Source: Acanthochlamys bracteata (Eukaryota; Streptophyta; Magnoliopsida; Pandanales; Velloziaceae). From it: a stretch of DNA of 64,000 bases. The position numbers and the translations under genes were made by a program. Shown here piece after piece: positions 24,623 through 36,316 of the stretch. The notes beneath the pieces are model-generated. The model saw only the letters and a program-made list of their open reading frames with translations, did no database searches and was not told the DNA's origin. The stretch covers positions 5,456,001 through 5,520,000 of the forward strand of contig CM034140.1 in the NCBI GenBank assembly GCA_019914995.1, given 5' to 3'. Every line of letters starts with the position of its first letter. Position 1 is the stretch's first letter.

Positions 24623-25228
24623 ATGGTACGAAACTTTTTTTTTGTGGTTTTTTAAAAATTTTTGTTTTGGTTCTTCAGGTGATAGTTTGAGTACAAATGT
24701 ACAATAAAATATGAGGATATGGTTGAGTTAAATATTTTTATCTTGAAATCTGCTCTTTGCAAGATGAAGCTCGAAAAACACTATTTCACTTAGTAACTAA
24801 CTTCTTCTCTGGCATAATTATGATGTAATATAGATTCTATTATTAGAAACTATCTATCTCTATTTAAAAAGTAATTTTTCATTTAGTAGTATGTTTGACG
24901 ATAGTAACTTTCTTTTAGTTTGACACTCCTAGTTCAATAGGGAGACCCAGGTCTCTGTGGTTTTGACTAAGTTTCGATTATCACTGAGTTTGATTGGATT
25001 CTAATATATGATTATAAAAGCTTCATATTTTTGTCATATTGAATTTTTACATTTTTTCCTCAATTTTGCAATCATATCATTTAGGCTGTTTCGACATTGT
25101 GGTTTTGATCGTTTTTCTTAATAGTTTAATACTTTAAGCTATCTATTAAAATAATAAAGTAGGATGAGATGTAAGCTGTAGTAATTCTGAAGGAGTTTCC
25201 AAGGTGCTGTAGTTTTGTGCAAGTTTAG

Positions 25229-25330
25229 ATAGGGAAGGCATTGACTCTCCTAAACAGAGGTTGGTGTTTCAATTCTCTGCGTTTGTCACTAAAAACAAAA
25301 ATTGAAAAGAAAAAGATTGGCTCTAAAATT
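25229..25330. mobile_element. SINE remnant, unit 1 (5' part lost)
   Basis: aaggcattgactctcctaaac and the following degenerate B-box-like segment match the fuller SINE at 55,310-55,430 in unit 2. The sequence just before it matches 54,745, so roughly 600 bp between those points, including the SINE's 5' part, are missing in unit 1. The join falls in similar gggaag/ggtggttaaggc sequence. Confidence 0.45.
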
Positions 25331-27320
25331 GCAAGTTGTGGCCCATATTTTTGCATATACAAGTTTCTGTATTATTCATAGCTATCGACGAACTATCGCA
25401 GAACCCTTCAAACCCAAGCTTTAGGGCCAAAAAAAAAGAAAGAATTCCCATAGCTATTTCTTCCTTGCTCTTTTGATCATTTGCTCTTCTAAATTCTTAG
25501 TGCACCTTGTTGATTTCTGTGAAATTGCAAGTTTTTTCTTCAGCGGCAACTTATCATGAATAGAACTCGTGTTGTTTATCTATTTTTTATCACTTGGATT
25601 TTCAATTTCGATAGAACGGATAGTTGCCTTGTGAAGTTCATTTAGAAGATTGTAATTTCTTCATTTTCTTTCTTTAATTGATTGATTAATTACTAATTAA
25701 TTATTTTGTTGCAGGAAAAATGAGTAGTTGCAACAGCCAGACAATATATATTGGCAATCTTCTGAGAGATATTTGTGGAAGAGAGGCTGATCTTTTTTAA
25801 AGGCTGGTTTTTGTTTATGGTTATCTCAAGTACTTGCAATTTGTTGTTGGGCTATACCATCAGCATATGATTTTATTTTTCTTCGAGCTTAATTAGATTT
25901 TGTTCAGTTCAAGTTTTTGCTTTCTATTTTTACTGTTTATAATAATTGCTTCCAGTTGTATTGTACTGTGACATGTTCTAAACTGCAGCTTGATTAATGA
26001 TTTTGTCACTAGAAGCAATGCAAAAGGTCTGACACCTTGCAATCCCATATTGTATATAGCGGATATTGCTAAGAATATATTTTTCTTAAATATTATAGTT
26101 GCAATTTTCGCTATATCTAGTTGTTGTCCCTTACTTGTATGTAATATATTCGAGTAGCTAGTGTTTGCAAAAATTTGCACCTCTTGACATGGTTATAACT
26201 CCGAAGCAACAAACCCCTTCTATTCTTCTCGTGTAACTATTAATATATCATTAGCTTTCAAACTTTTGAGTAAGCCATATGGAATTATTAGCAGTTTGGG
26301 AGAATAACGACATTATGAGGATTTCCAAAATTTTCACCATTGATACGTTTGCAGAAGTAGTTTTGGAATGTGAGAGTTGAGTAAAGTGCATATATTGTGT
26401 TTGTTGTGGTATGTTTTGATGCATTGGTAGAGTTCTAGGGTTGTTACTTCTGTGATAGGTTATGTATGACCAATTAGTAACACTGATTAGTCGGACCTGA
26501 AATAAAATGTTAGATTATTCAATGTGAAACAGCTCAATCTTACGCAATAGTTTTGGGATTTACACCTTAGTCGCAGAGAAATATTTGCCATATAAGTTAG
26601 AGAACGTTCTAGGATCTAGGTTCTGTAGTAGGGTGGATGTATCATGTGGAACCTCACTTTACATGGTTAGGTTCAAAACTCAAAATCAGCATGTATGCTC
26701 TCTATGAGCATCACTTTACTAAATTATTATTCTTTTACTGACATAATGCTATGGTAAATCTTGCTATATGCAAACATACTCATCATGATTAATAATCTTA
26801 TAGGAGATTTAATGTTGAGATAATAATGCACCCTTTTAATGGTTGTGCTGGTTGCTATAATCAACAGAGTTGTATCTGATTTTCTTATAACTTTTATTAT
26901 GTTGCAGTATGGATGGATTGCTTACATTGATCTGAAGATTTGCCTGAGGCCCCCTGGTTATACTTTCTTGAGGTAGCTTTTGTGAAACTTTGAAAGAGGT
27001 TCATGATCTTGTTTACTTGAATTTGCGTCAAACCAATAAATTTAAGAAATTTTGGGATGTCTAAACTACATACTACCACTGGATTTAAAAAGTGCTTAAG
27101 TTGCATTTGTTTTGAGAACCCATTTTGTGAGTTATGTATTTTGAAAGTATCAGTGATGCTGAAGATGCTATCTGCTAGGGTGCTGGATATGACTTTGATG
27201 GTCATAGACTTGTTTAAAAGATGTGCTGGACAATGATATCCTTATAGCAACTTACAGACCTTTTGAGCAGGTTGACTCCTATCAGAAAGAAGCTCATCAT
27301 CATCGTATGAGTGCCGTAGC
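25330..27320 (+). pseudogene. SR30/SR34 (SF2/ASF-like) pseudogene, copy 1: first four exons
   Basis: SR30/SR34 proteins bind exonic splicing enhancers through two RRMs and an RS tail. A 5' UTR-like stretch (25,330-25,714) precedes exon 1 at 25,715-25,802, which starts at ATG 25,720: MSSCNSQTIYIGNL then GREADLF and a stop where the family has Tyr. TIYIGNL is RNP2 of RRM1. Exon 2 (26,908-26,972) reads YGWIAYIDLKICLRPPGYTF, open throughout. Exon 3 (about 27,147-27,220) holds DAEDAI, a stop, then GYDFDGHRL. The exon 4 start (27,271, after gcag) has a run of Ser/His codons. Introns are kept, so this is a duplicated gene, not a retrocopy. It breaks off near 27,320, where block K resumes. Exons 5 onward are absent. 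Confidence 0.85.
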
Positions 27321-28440
27321 TGCTACTATATGCTTTATGTGGTTGGCACAGAACATGCTTCATCTTTCTAAAAAAAAACATGGGACTAGGAGATGTTTGG
27401 GGAGTGCTTATTAAATGGAGCTTTTTTATAATGAAAGATATTTTGAGGATTTTTTAGAAAACGAGCTATCTTTTTTATTTGAAAAAATAATAATTAAAAT
27501 AAAGCAATAATAAGATCTTACGACGTAGAATTTTTCTACACTTTCCAAAATTTTAAGAAATTTCTAAACAATATTGTAGAAAGTTTATTGAGAAACACAA
27601 AATAAAAAGTTGAAATGAAAAATTGATAAAATGCAGCGTTAAACGGTGCCATAGACATATACTGTTGTTTATATATGCCATTGACTTGTGATGAAATAGA
27701 TTGTAATACATCTATTCTAAAACTTATTTAATCACTAAAATGACATTTCATTGCTTATATGTTTCAAGCTATCATCACAAATTATTAGCAAAAGAGAATA
27801 CAAGATGTTATTGGAGATTGAGGATCTTAAATGAGGATGTTAGATGATACTCGAAAGGCATAAAATAATACTATATCAGTATTCGTACATGAATTGCTTA
27901 ATGGAGTGTGCTTTCCATCAAGGAATTAGTCCATTTTATTTTCTTGAGGAACCAAATGAAAATATTATAGTACTTCGTAGAGTTAGTCATCCTTTGATAG
28001 GCAATGATTGTAGTTCTATGGTAATTAAATCATTTCCTACCCAACATTAATTGATTACTCTGTGGTAGTTGTAGTATTATTTAGAATTTTTTGAATTGCT
28101 TTATGTTGCTTTCTATTTGCAAGTAGGTTGAGCTATTTTCATCTTAAGTATATATACATGTACTACATCCAACTATTTCCATGCTTTTGATTGGTATTTA
28201 ATCAGGATGCTTCCAGACTGATCTTTTGGAGGAGATTTTAGAATTTTTCCGAAGTGCTATAGATGGTTATAAGTTGGGTTAACGGTTGTCATTCCAATCA
28301 ATTGATGTTATATCAAAGTTTATTTGTTGATTAAAGTATAATAAAAACAGAAGAGGACATTTTTGGCAAGAAGTTGATAAGGATGTTTTTGTTTGACTCA
28401 CATTTTCTATTAGTTTTTAAGTTTACCACAACATCATTGT
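27320..28440 (+). pseudogene. Partial block K, copy 3, with kinesin-14 neck and motor exons
   Basis: Block K sequence restarts inside the K block's gcatgctttacc-like region (27,325-27,389), is interrupted by a MITE (27,390-27,650) and continues to about 28,440. The neck island lies near 27,780-27,850 (KREYKMLLEIEDLK when read in the frame used for copy 1). The motor island at about 28,180-28,272 keeps FD, a shifted DASQ-like part, and SAIDGYK at the end, where the donor GT has become TT. There is no P-loop exon afterwards; block J sequence follows. Confidence 0.6.
27390..27650. mobile_element. MITE-like element, copy in unit 1
   Basis: 261 bp from gagatgtttggggagtgc to a right end whose reverse complement is ggcaccgtttaacgctgc, an imperfect inverted repeat of about 18 bp. 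An inverted copy of the whole element lies at 59,545-59,804. The K copies at about 20,743 and 51,466 lack it, so it is an insertion. The flanks (gggactag, atagacat) do not give a clean target duplication. It has no coding capacity. Confidence 0.6.
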
Positions 28441-29450
28441 CTATTGCCCTCAATTTTACAATTATAAACTCCTCGACTAAAAAGTTAATACAAAATTATT
28501 TATTGAAAGTCATGCTTCAATGGAGCGTTGTATTTATTGGCTCATGAGATTACAGTTTAGTGTATGCTTTAAATTTGGTTTCAACTGTTATAGTGCTTTT
28601 GTTTTTTAAATTTTGATCTGAAAAAAAAAAAACTGGTATTTATTCGTAATGTGGATATTGAGTGCATGCTTTATTATGTATCCTCAATTTTGCATGTCAT
28701 TCAAGTAATTGCTATGTTCTAGATGAGATAAAAAAGCAATGACTATTCCATACATACACTTAAAAAGGAATTGAATGACATAAACATGAGAGACAAATTA
28801 AACTAATTTGAGATGAAAGTATAGTTTTGTGAATTGTGTTTTGCTGATAAGTGAAGACCAGCCTTAATGATTGGGATATCTGGTAGGTAAGTCAACAAAT
28901 TTATCATTCTCAAAATGGTTATAATTATGTTCACAGGAAATGAAGCCGAAGTATCAAAGATGGTCCAAAGATATTTTGTTTTGCGTTATTTTTCTTTTAA
29001 GCATACTAGTTTCAGATCTTAGGAGGTTAAAGAAGATTTAATCATATATGCTCATGGTGCTTTTACCGGATGGTGATAATTTTCATGGAGAAAGTCACGT
29101 CCACGCATCTCAGTATTAAGCTAGACATAGCAATCTGAGGAGTTTTGTGCATTTAAGTCCTTGAAGGTATTATAATAATGTCAGATTTTTTTAAGTTAGC
29201 AAGTTGTTCATATCTTAAAACAAACAAATAATTTCTCAGTTGTATTTTGGTTTTTTTGTAAGAATTTATCTAAAAGCTTTGTGAATTTTTCTTATAAGAT
29301 TTGGGTATATGATTAGAAATGCAATTATGGTACATGGCCCAAACTGGTATAGGATTTTGTTTAAATCTGTATTTTGCTTTTTTTAGTAGTTAGAGTAGAA
29401 AAGAATATTGGTTAGTACTTTAATGAATATTTCTATCTTGACAGAGTGTG
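28440..29450. repeat. Block J, unit 1 copy 2 (partial); no gene seen
   Basis: Matches 21,480-22,430 and then, from about 29,310, 23,220-23,400. The change of partner at about 29,310 is a deletion or recombination point. The MKPKYQRWSKD island lies near 28,940. SR fossil copy 2 begins immediately after. Confidence 0.5.
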
Positions 29451-29454
29451 TACT

Positions 29455-32450
29455 TGGAAGTGCCACATAACATATGTTGGCAATCTTATGGGAGATATTC
29501 GCGGAAGAGAGGTTGAAGATCTACTATAAAGGTGGTTTTTGCTTATGGTTATCTCAAGTATTTGCTATTCATTCTTGGTCTGTACCATCGGATATGATTT
29601 TTATTTTTGTTTAAGCTTAATTAGACTTTGTTCAGTTCAACTTTTGCTTTTCTATTTGTACGCGTTAAAATAATTGGTACCCTGTTGTAATGTACCATGA
29701 CGTGTTCTAAACTGCTACTTAATTAATTGTTTTGTCTAGAAGAAATACAATAGATCTTACACCTTGCTATGCCATAATGTATATAGTGGATATTTCTAGA
29801 ATATATTTATTAGAATATTGTAGTTGCAAATCACTATCTCTCGTTGTTGTCCTTACTTGTATGCAATATATTCGAGTAGCTGGTGCTTGCAAAATTTTGC
29901 ACCTCTGGTGTGGTTAGAAGTTAGAAACAAAAACCATTCTATTTCTTTTCAAGTATCTATTAATCAATCAAATTAGCTTTTAAAATTTTTAGTAGTGAAG
30001 CCATATAAATTGTTAGTAGTTTGGAGAATGGAGACATTATTAGGCTTTTTCCAAATATTCACTATTATATACTTTTGTAAAAGAAGATTTGGGTTGTTGA
30101 GAGTTAAATAAAGTGCAAAATTTCTTCAAATGATGACCATGGTTTCTATCCATTCTTAAGTAAAGCCTAGCAGGTATCAACTACCAATTTTGCATGTCTT
30201 TTTAGATGTTGCCTTTGTTGTAGTATGTTTTGATGCACTGATAGAGTTCTGGAGTTATTTAACCAGTTAATAACTCTGACCAATCGGATCTGAATAAAAT
30301 GTTTGATATTCAATGTACCAATTAACAACTCTGACCAGCTGGACCTGAATAAAATGTTTGATATTCATTGTGATACAACTCAAAATTAGGCAATAGTTTT
30401 GGAATTTTCACCTCAATGGTAGGGAAAATATTTGCTGTATAAGTTTGAGAATGTCATTTGCAGGATCTAGATTTTGTAATAGGCTGGATCATTGGAACCT
30501 CACTTTACATGGTTAGGTTCAAAACTCAAAATCTGCATGTATATGCTATATGAGCATCACTTTACTAAATTGCTATTCTTTTACTGACATAATACAGTGG
30601 TAAAATCTTGCTATGTGCAAACATAGTCATCATGTTTAATAATTTTATAGAAGATTTTATGTTGAGACAATGATGCACCCTTTTAATGTTGTATTCTGGT
30701 TGCTATAATCAACAGAGTTAGATCTGATTTCCTTATAAGTTTTATTATGTTCAGTATGGATGTATTGTTGACATTGATTTGAAGATTCCTCCGAGGCCCC
30801 CTGATTATACTTTTGTTAAAGGTAGCATTTTGTGAACCTTTTAAAGAGGTTTATGATCTTGTTTTACTTGATTTTGCGGTTAAACAAATTAATCAATTAA
30901 GAAATTTATTATCATCATGAGATATCTAAACTCCAGGCACTAGCACTGGTTCTAGAAAGTACCTCAGTTGCATTTATTTTGATAACCCAATTTATGCTTT
31001 ATGTGTTTTGAATTCTTAATTTATCTTCATGTAGTTTAAAACTATCCGTGATGCTGAAGACCTATGCGCAAGCATGGTGGATATGACTTTGATGGTCGTA
31101 GACTTCTTTAAAAGATGTGATGAACAACGATATCCTTATAGCAACTTACAGACCTTTTGAGCATGTTGACTTCCCACACGAAAGAAGCTCATCATCATCG
31201 TATGAGCGCTGTAGCTGCTACAGCTAAGTCTCCAGTGTTTGTGGTGGTATTTGAAGCATTCTGATTATCGTGGTATGCTTGTGGTGAACTAGCTGTATAA
31301 GTATAAAATCTGAAGGTTCTGTTCTAATCTGTGCTCTTCTTGCATGTAGTTATGTTTACTAGTTGGCCTTCATCAGCTCATGGCAAGACCTCAAGGTGTA
31401 GCTTCCATTTTGTCTTGTGTTTTGCTATTCTTTAACATCTCAATTTTTACTTGATTTTTGGTTTCTACCTATTGTTGATCAGGATAGTATATGCATCGTG
31501 ATAGTGATGTTTATTTCTGTCAAGTATTTAAAGAAGGCAGAGGTATGTGTTTATGGTGGTTTGGGTGAGTGTGGGTGTATGTCTGTTGGTATGCATGCCT
31601 TCCGTTCGCATGGAAGAATAGGTGTATGAGTTTTGTGTGTGCATGTGTGCCTTGCGCCCGCATGGGTCGATGAGCGTGTTTGTTACGTGTACGTTTTGAC
31701 CTTTATTATTAAAGAGTTGTAGCTTGGTTGTTAAACATAATTGTAGCTTAATCTTTTGGGTACAACTCTTCAGGCACTATCGGAATTGTTGACAATACTA
31801 ATTATTGAATCATGCAGTATGTTATGATCTTTTTAGTACAGCTTATTTAATTTTTTCTTAGTTTCTATATACCTATATGTTGTTTAATTTTTCTCTTGAC
31901 TTTTATTTTCTAATTTAAAGTATACCTTTTTTTTTCCATGGATTTGTATCTAAAACTGTGGCTGTCCTTACCTTGTTTGAGTATTAAGATAATTTTTGTA
32001 ATTGACATAAGGTAGATGATTATGAGATCTGCAATGCCTTCGCAAGGGCACACATTCGGGTGTGCCTTACTGCTTTTCTTTTTGTTGTATCATTTTGCAC
32101 CTAGTGCAATTTGATTATGAATGTTCGTTCTTTCTTTAAGTGAAGGAATGTACACAGAGCTTATCCAGGAGTCCTAGCTGAAGCCACTTTTATTCTGGAG
32201 GTTGAAGCCCTAGCTGTAATTGCACTTACAGCAGAAGCAGGAGCGGACGAGTCGTTTATCTCCTTGGCTCATTTTAATTACATTTGGATCTGTAGTTTTC
32301 TTGCCTATTTGTGTGAACATGTAAATGCTGCCAAGTCGCCTAAAGGTCAAAACATCTGTACTGTCTCTGTCCGTATCCCGATGATACCCTGCATCTCCTA
32401 CTCCATCCTCCAGGTCAGAAGAGCACTCTCCCTCACTTGTTATGTTCATC
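29455..32450 (+). pseudogene. SR30/SR34 (SF2/ASF-like) pseudogene, copy 2: both RRMs and RS tail
   Basis: This is the most complete SR fossil. Exon 1 (about 29,460-29,531) has TYVGNLMGDIRGREVEDLL then a stop, but lacks the start codon and 5' UTR. Exon 2 (30,755-30,821) reads CIVDIDLKIPPRPPDYTFVK. Exon 3 (from 31,035) reads DAEDL, then GGYDFDGRRL in a shifted frame. Exon 4 (31,165-31,272) reads RSSSSYERCSSC and later HSDYR. Exon 5 (31,350-31,395) ends SSWQDLK, the SWQDLKD signature of the pseudo-RRM. Exon 6 (31,483-31,542) reads DVYFCQVFKEGR. Exon 7 (31,774-31,820) reads GTIGIVDNTNY then a stop. Exon 8 (about 32,012-32,066) reads VDDYEICNAFARAHIRV. RS-type codons follow at 32,155-32,250 (YSRSRSGR) and 32,331-32,430. 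Stops, shifts and the lost start make it non-coding. Most introns keep GT/AG. Confidence 0.9.
30262..30371. repeat. 55-bp tandem duplication in SR intron 1
   Basis: accagttaataactctgacc at 30,262 recurs as accaattaacaactctgacc at 30,317, and each is followed by the same ctgaataaaatgtttgatatt. The first SR copy (26,470-26,530) has the segment once. Confidence 0.85.
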
Positions 32451-33640
32451 TTGCTAGCTATGTTTCTTGGCTCTGTTTTGAGACTCATGTTTGTTGGTGC
32501 ATTGTTTTGGAGATCTTGTTTGTTCTCCGCATATTGATCTACATTTAGGAAAAGGTACCTTCTAAATTTTGCTGGACCTTTTGCAGGACGACACGTTTAC
32601 AGCAATATTGCATCATTCATTGGTTTTGGCAAATTGTCTCAGCCACGGCCCATGAGATAGGTTTTCATCGCATGCAACATTTCCTGTTCATATCTGATAC
32701 ATGGATAGCATGGTATTGCATGTAGATTTTAGACAGGTGAATAAGTAGCTTTTTGTTTTTCCGTATTGGTAAATGCTTCCTTTGTGTTCATTTAGAGTAA
32801 CAGTGATTTGCTACTTCTCATAATCATGGAACCTTTTATTTGCAAAAAATTTAGGATGAATAACTTTCAGGAGATTGCTCATGATAAACTTGAAATTTTA
32901 TACGTAAATTGTGTTTCATGATATAAATGTCTTGTATAACAACACCTAGTATTTGAAGAAAGACTACCGGAATCCAGCAATTACATTCATGAAACTTGTT
33001 CGACAATTTTAGGGATCTAGCTAGAGGTGATCCTGTGCTGTTTGATGGTTTGCAGTTTATGCAAGTCTGACCATCATACTCAACTATCATTTTTTCAAAT
33101 TCTGAGTTTAGTATGTTACTTAGACTTACTGTCTACTAAGGAACATGTCTCATGTATGTTAAGGAAAACAGAGGTCTAACCAAAGTCCAAGGTTATAAAG
33201 ATAAGCAGTAGCTTGCTTAAAATATTCTGACTGAACTGTGAACTCTTACTTTTAGTTGCAAAAGATTTAAAAGATTGATCATGTTTTGCAAAAGTTCACA
33301 AATAGATAACTCTTATTCTTAGTTGCAAATCATTTAAGATTGATCATGTTTTTAGATTTACAAATACAGTTAAGTCTATGTACTAATCTGACAAGAAAAC
33401 CAAAAGACAAGATCTAACTTTTGGGAAATAGTTCCTTTAGGTTAATGGTTAATAGAATTTGGAACAAATTTGATGCCAGAAGTGACTTCTTACATATGTT
33501 TTCCAGTAGATGTGTTGATTTTAGCTATTCCATCTCCCTGTAAGTGGAAAGAACTTCATCACTGTCAGGTTATTATCATGCCCCTACATAGTTCATTGGA
33601 GGATGCCCTATAAGTTTATAAGTGATCATTTATAAGCCTG
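32450..33640. other. SR 3' flank, shared with unit 2; no gene seen
   Basis: The part to about 33,000 matches 56,480-56,960 (3'-UTR-like, tcagccacggccca and a similar cacagcccac). From 32,850 it matches 62,070-62,740. It includes two diverged tandem copies of a module with ttagttgcaaatcatttaagattgatcatg (33,240 and 33,318). Small open frames here are not conserved between copies. Confidence 0.5.
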
Positions 33641-33798
33641 CTTGCAGCAGTCAGGTACAACTCTCTTCATTCCATTGATTATTGAAAGTCAGCTATACTC
33701 CTGTGCACTACCATGGTGCCTTTTTATATTGTTGCTGCCTTTAATGTATTTTCTTCATGCTTATTGGGCATGGTTTAATAACATGTTTGTTTCAAGGA

Positions 33799-34037
33799 GT
33801 AGATCCAACACAAAAAGGCTACTTACGCATGGTCCTTGGATCTCTTTTTGAGTGCACCAATTTACATACCGCCTATATTACATGGACTTTAGTGACAAGG
33901 AGCTGAAGCGCTATCCCAAATTCTCTGCTAGCTGGTACTCCAATTTCCTGAAGAGGATAAACCAAATTATATTTCAAGCCAAGTGCATCTTCAAGTACCT
34001 CATGTACTTGAGCTGCTGCTATCTGGCTAGGTTCTGA
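33799..34037 (+). pseudogene. Family-1 beta-glucosidase (GH1), last-exon fragment
   Basis: GH1 beta-glucosidases hydrolyse plant glucosides; the conserved C-terminus follows the catalytic barrel. RSNTK at about 33,799, then in a broken frame the remains of GYFAWSF.D.FE, then YRLYYMDFSDKELKRYPKFS and ASWYSNFLK (to 33,953) match the family ending (GLYYVDF, LKRYPKxSAxWYSxFLK). The sequence between the two parts, which should encode the DGY segment, is degraded. No upstream GH1 exons with the catalytic glutamates are visible. Unit 2 lacks this piece: 62,740 joins the equivalents of about 33,430 and 34,405. It is either a transposed fragment or the relic of a neighbour gene deleted from unit 2. 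Confidence 0.7.
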
Positions 34038-34944
34038 AAACTAGTTCATGTCAATCAATTGGTGCAGTGTCGGGGTACAATCTCATTCGGTGCTTCACGA
34101 TCGTGTAAACAACTGTATTTCATGTTAACCTGTATCGTTTCCTTTTTACTTATCATTGGATAGAAGTTGTAGTATGCTATAAAAACTGACTGGAAAACTA
34201 CTGCAGCAAAACTTGGTTCTTTACAACGTTAAGAACTTGAATTCTGTCATTGCACGAAGGCATTAGGGTCAATCTTTTTATAACAATCATATATATTTGC
34301 TTATTCTGGGATTAATGGGTCCGCAATTGTCAAATAGAAGTTCCTTCAAAGTTTTGCGCCGGACCTGAATTTTATAAATTCTATTCCGGAACAATAAGCC
34401 ATCGTGTTCCAGCGATGTGCGTTAAACCATGATAATCTATTTTTTCTGACATATCACAGAATAGTCGATGAAAGTTGTTCATAAAGTCTATTTCCAAAGA
34501 AAAAGCGCACAGAATAGTTATTTAAAGCAATCGACTGATTCATAAATCTCGCGATGGTCACTTGATGTTTCTTCAAGAGCTAACATAGAAGTAATGACTA
34601 CCGTCTTAAAGCATCGCTCGAAGTCTTTTGTGAATGACCATTCCCATTGTGTAGCAGTTTGGGCCAATATCAAGCATGCCCAGCTAGAAGAAATGAAAGA
34701 ACATCATATATTAAGTACATATAGCTCACTGTTAGATGTCAGTGTGCAATAGGCGTTCAGCTAAACATTTGAAGATATGAAGAAATTCATCTTGCAATGC
34801 TCATTTAACCCTTAAACGTATTTAAATAAAAAATTGAAAAATATTTTTGGAATAATTTAAAACTTTTATCTGCCCGCTCATTTTTCAAAATATTTTTAAA
34901 ATATTTTTATTTAGAAATTTTTTATAAATAATTTAAATCACCTC
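34038..34944. other. Unit 1 tail, shared with unit 2; no gene seen
   Basis: Matches 62,745-63,580 (gatgtgcgttaaaccatgac, cgcgatggtcacttgatg, ggcgttcagctaaac). It ends in an A+T-rich palindromic stretch (34,811-34,945) that runs into the next unit. Confidence 0.6.
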
Positions 34945-34994
34945 AAAAAAATTGATAGTCAGTGATTTAATTAAAAAATAAGAGCAGCAGTAAA

Positions 34995-36150
34995 AGACTT
35001 TTTTTCCTATAAATAACGATGTGGGACTGAATCTGAAAATAAGTTAATAGGCAAGGTATCGATATGATAACAGTATTTATACGCACTATTGCTTTGCAAC
35101 GGATAGAAGATTGATTAATAAAATTTCAATCAAACTCAAATAAATCAACCCGTTTCTCTCTCTCCCTCTCTCCTCTTCTTATTCTGACGAAAAATAAATT
35201 TCTGTTCTCAATCCTTTGCTTTTCATTTCATCTTCTTCTTCTTCTTCTTCTTCTTTCATTAGTTACCTTACCAATTTTTAATCTCGTGGATTTTTTTTTC
35301 AGTAACAACAGACACAGAGAGATAGAGAAAATTAGTTCGATTATTCAACAAACGAGCAATTGCAGTTTAGAAATTAAATATTTCTCGAGGGTTCCGCAAT
35401 TGGTGAATACGTAGGCCTCATGAACGGTGTAAGATTTCTATCTTATTTCCTTCAATTTTGTTTATTGACAAATTTCGTTCCAAGAAATTTTGCTCCGAAT
35501 TTAGTTTAGGGTTTTTCCGTTATTCAGTTTGAAAGATTTTCTCGTTTTTCTTTGTTGTTTATTTGAATCTTATTAATCGATTATGTAATAGGAACCGATT
35601 GCTCTCTCTCTCTATTCTTTCTTTGTCTAACGAAACCCAAATGAAAAAACTCTTCAAATTTAAATTTCTTGAATTATTTTATTTCAGAAAATTTTCTTGC
35701 TAAATAGTTCCATTGCTTTTCGTGTTTCACTATTTGAAAGATTTTTTCCTGTTTTGCTTTTTTTGTTTATTCAAAATCTTCTTTGATTAGATCATGGGTT
35801 TATTCAGAAAATGCCTTTGTTGTATTATCGTTTTATTCACAATTTGTTTGACAACAATTTGTTTTTACATTTTTAATGTTTATGGATATGATTTCTATGT
35901 TTATTTTGGGATTAGTGGGCGGTGTTTCTTTTCTGCTTTTACTCAATTTTCAAGATTGTATCACCAATAATTCTGATGGACAAGATGATTATTAGTTGTA
36001 ACTTCTTTGTTCTGGGGTTTTCAAGATTTTTAACGCTCAATTTGACTTCTAATGGAAACTTAATCCAGCTTGTCTTCTTCTATTTTGGGATTTCCTCCCT
36101 AGTCTCCTTACTATTGATTTAGAAGATTTTGTGCTGATTCTAACTCTCAG
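34995..36150 (+). promoter_or_regulatory. Leader of unit 2: promoter, 5' UTR and 5'-UTR intron
   Basis: TATAAATA at 35,008-35,015 is followed by cgatgtgggactg, a CT- and TTC-rich leader ((TTC)n at 35,229-35,253), an apparent donor (ggtgtaag) near 35,428 and a T-rich intron ending ctctcag at 36,150, before block A exon 1. The same elements occur at 63,644 in unit 3; unit 1 has lost the TATA-like box. This looks like the ancestral promoter and 5' leader of the block A gene. Whether it still drives transcription cannot be told from sequence. Confidence 0.5.
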
Positions 36151-36316
36151 AAGAATAATATGTCTTTGAATGATTTTCCTTACAATACTACATCGTTTCA
36201 GGCTTAAATGGAGATGCGGCATACAGAAGTGTAGATTAGTTCAAGGGAGCATGCCGACTAATGGTTGGAGAATAGGATGAATTTGTAACAATATAGTTCA
36301 AGCCATATATTTGTTG
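36151..36316 (+). pseudogene. Block A exon 1, unit 2
   Basis: Counterpart of 6,401-6,568, but 166 bp long. It has the same acceptor and donor, and the same TAG at the first stop position. A length change near codon 19 shifts the frame, so this copy is more damaged than unit 1. The family is unrecognised. Confidence 0.45.

Larger units (their letters stand above)
23250..25220 (+). repeat. Block J', unit 1: intron modules plus an exon pair
   Basis: Matches 53,480-54,780. It begins with a local tandem duplication (about 23,277-23,405, ttagagtagaaaa-type units of about 70 bp) and contains the two conserved exon islands listed separately. The remainder consists of the recurrent intron landmarks (gtcatattgcttt-type at 23,592 and 25,033). 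Confidence 0.6.
5095..34944 (+). repeat. Large tandem unit, copy 1 (about 29.85 kb)
   Basis: The sequence starting attgatag at 5,101 recurs at 34,951 and 63,587, giving spacings of 29,850 and 28,636 bp. Downstream, leader, exon and intron sequences match in the same order for several kb (5,200-10,900 with 35,000-40,700). The unit holds, in order: leader; block A (unrecognised gene fossil); block K copies (kinesin-14 cassette) with a solo LTR between two of them; blocks J and J'; SR fossil 1; a further K and J copy; SR fossil 2; a GH1 exon; and a tail. In about 150 bp compared by eye around 6,965-7,110, I count roughly 10 substitutions and a few indels against unit 2. Confidence 0.9.

Noticed and set aside
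25720-25802. Functional SR30/SR34 gene start
   Set aside because: The start codon and RNP2 motif are intact, but exon 1 ends in a stop and the gene breaks off after exon 4.
32210-32488. Acidic 92-codon open frame on the - strand
   Set aside because: It is the antisense of the SR fossil's RS region; the plus strand carries the recognisable Ser-Arg codons.
34180-34200. Possible kinesin P-loop (actgactggaaaactac)
   Set aside because: The translation does not give GxxxxGKT, and the place lies downstream of the GH1 fragment, far from any kinesin exon.
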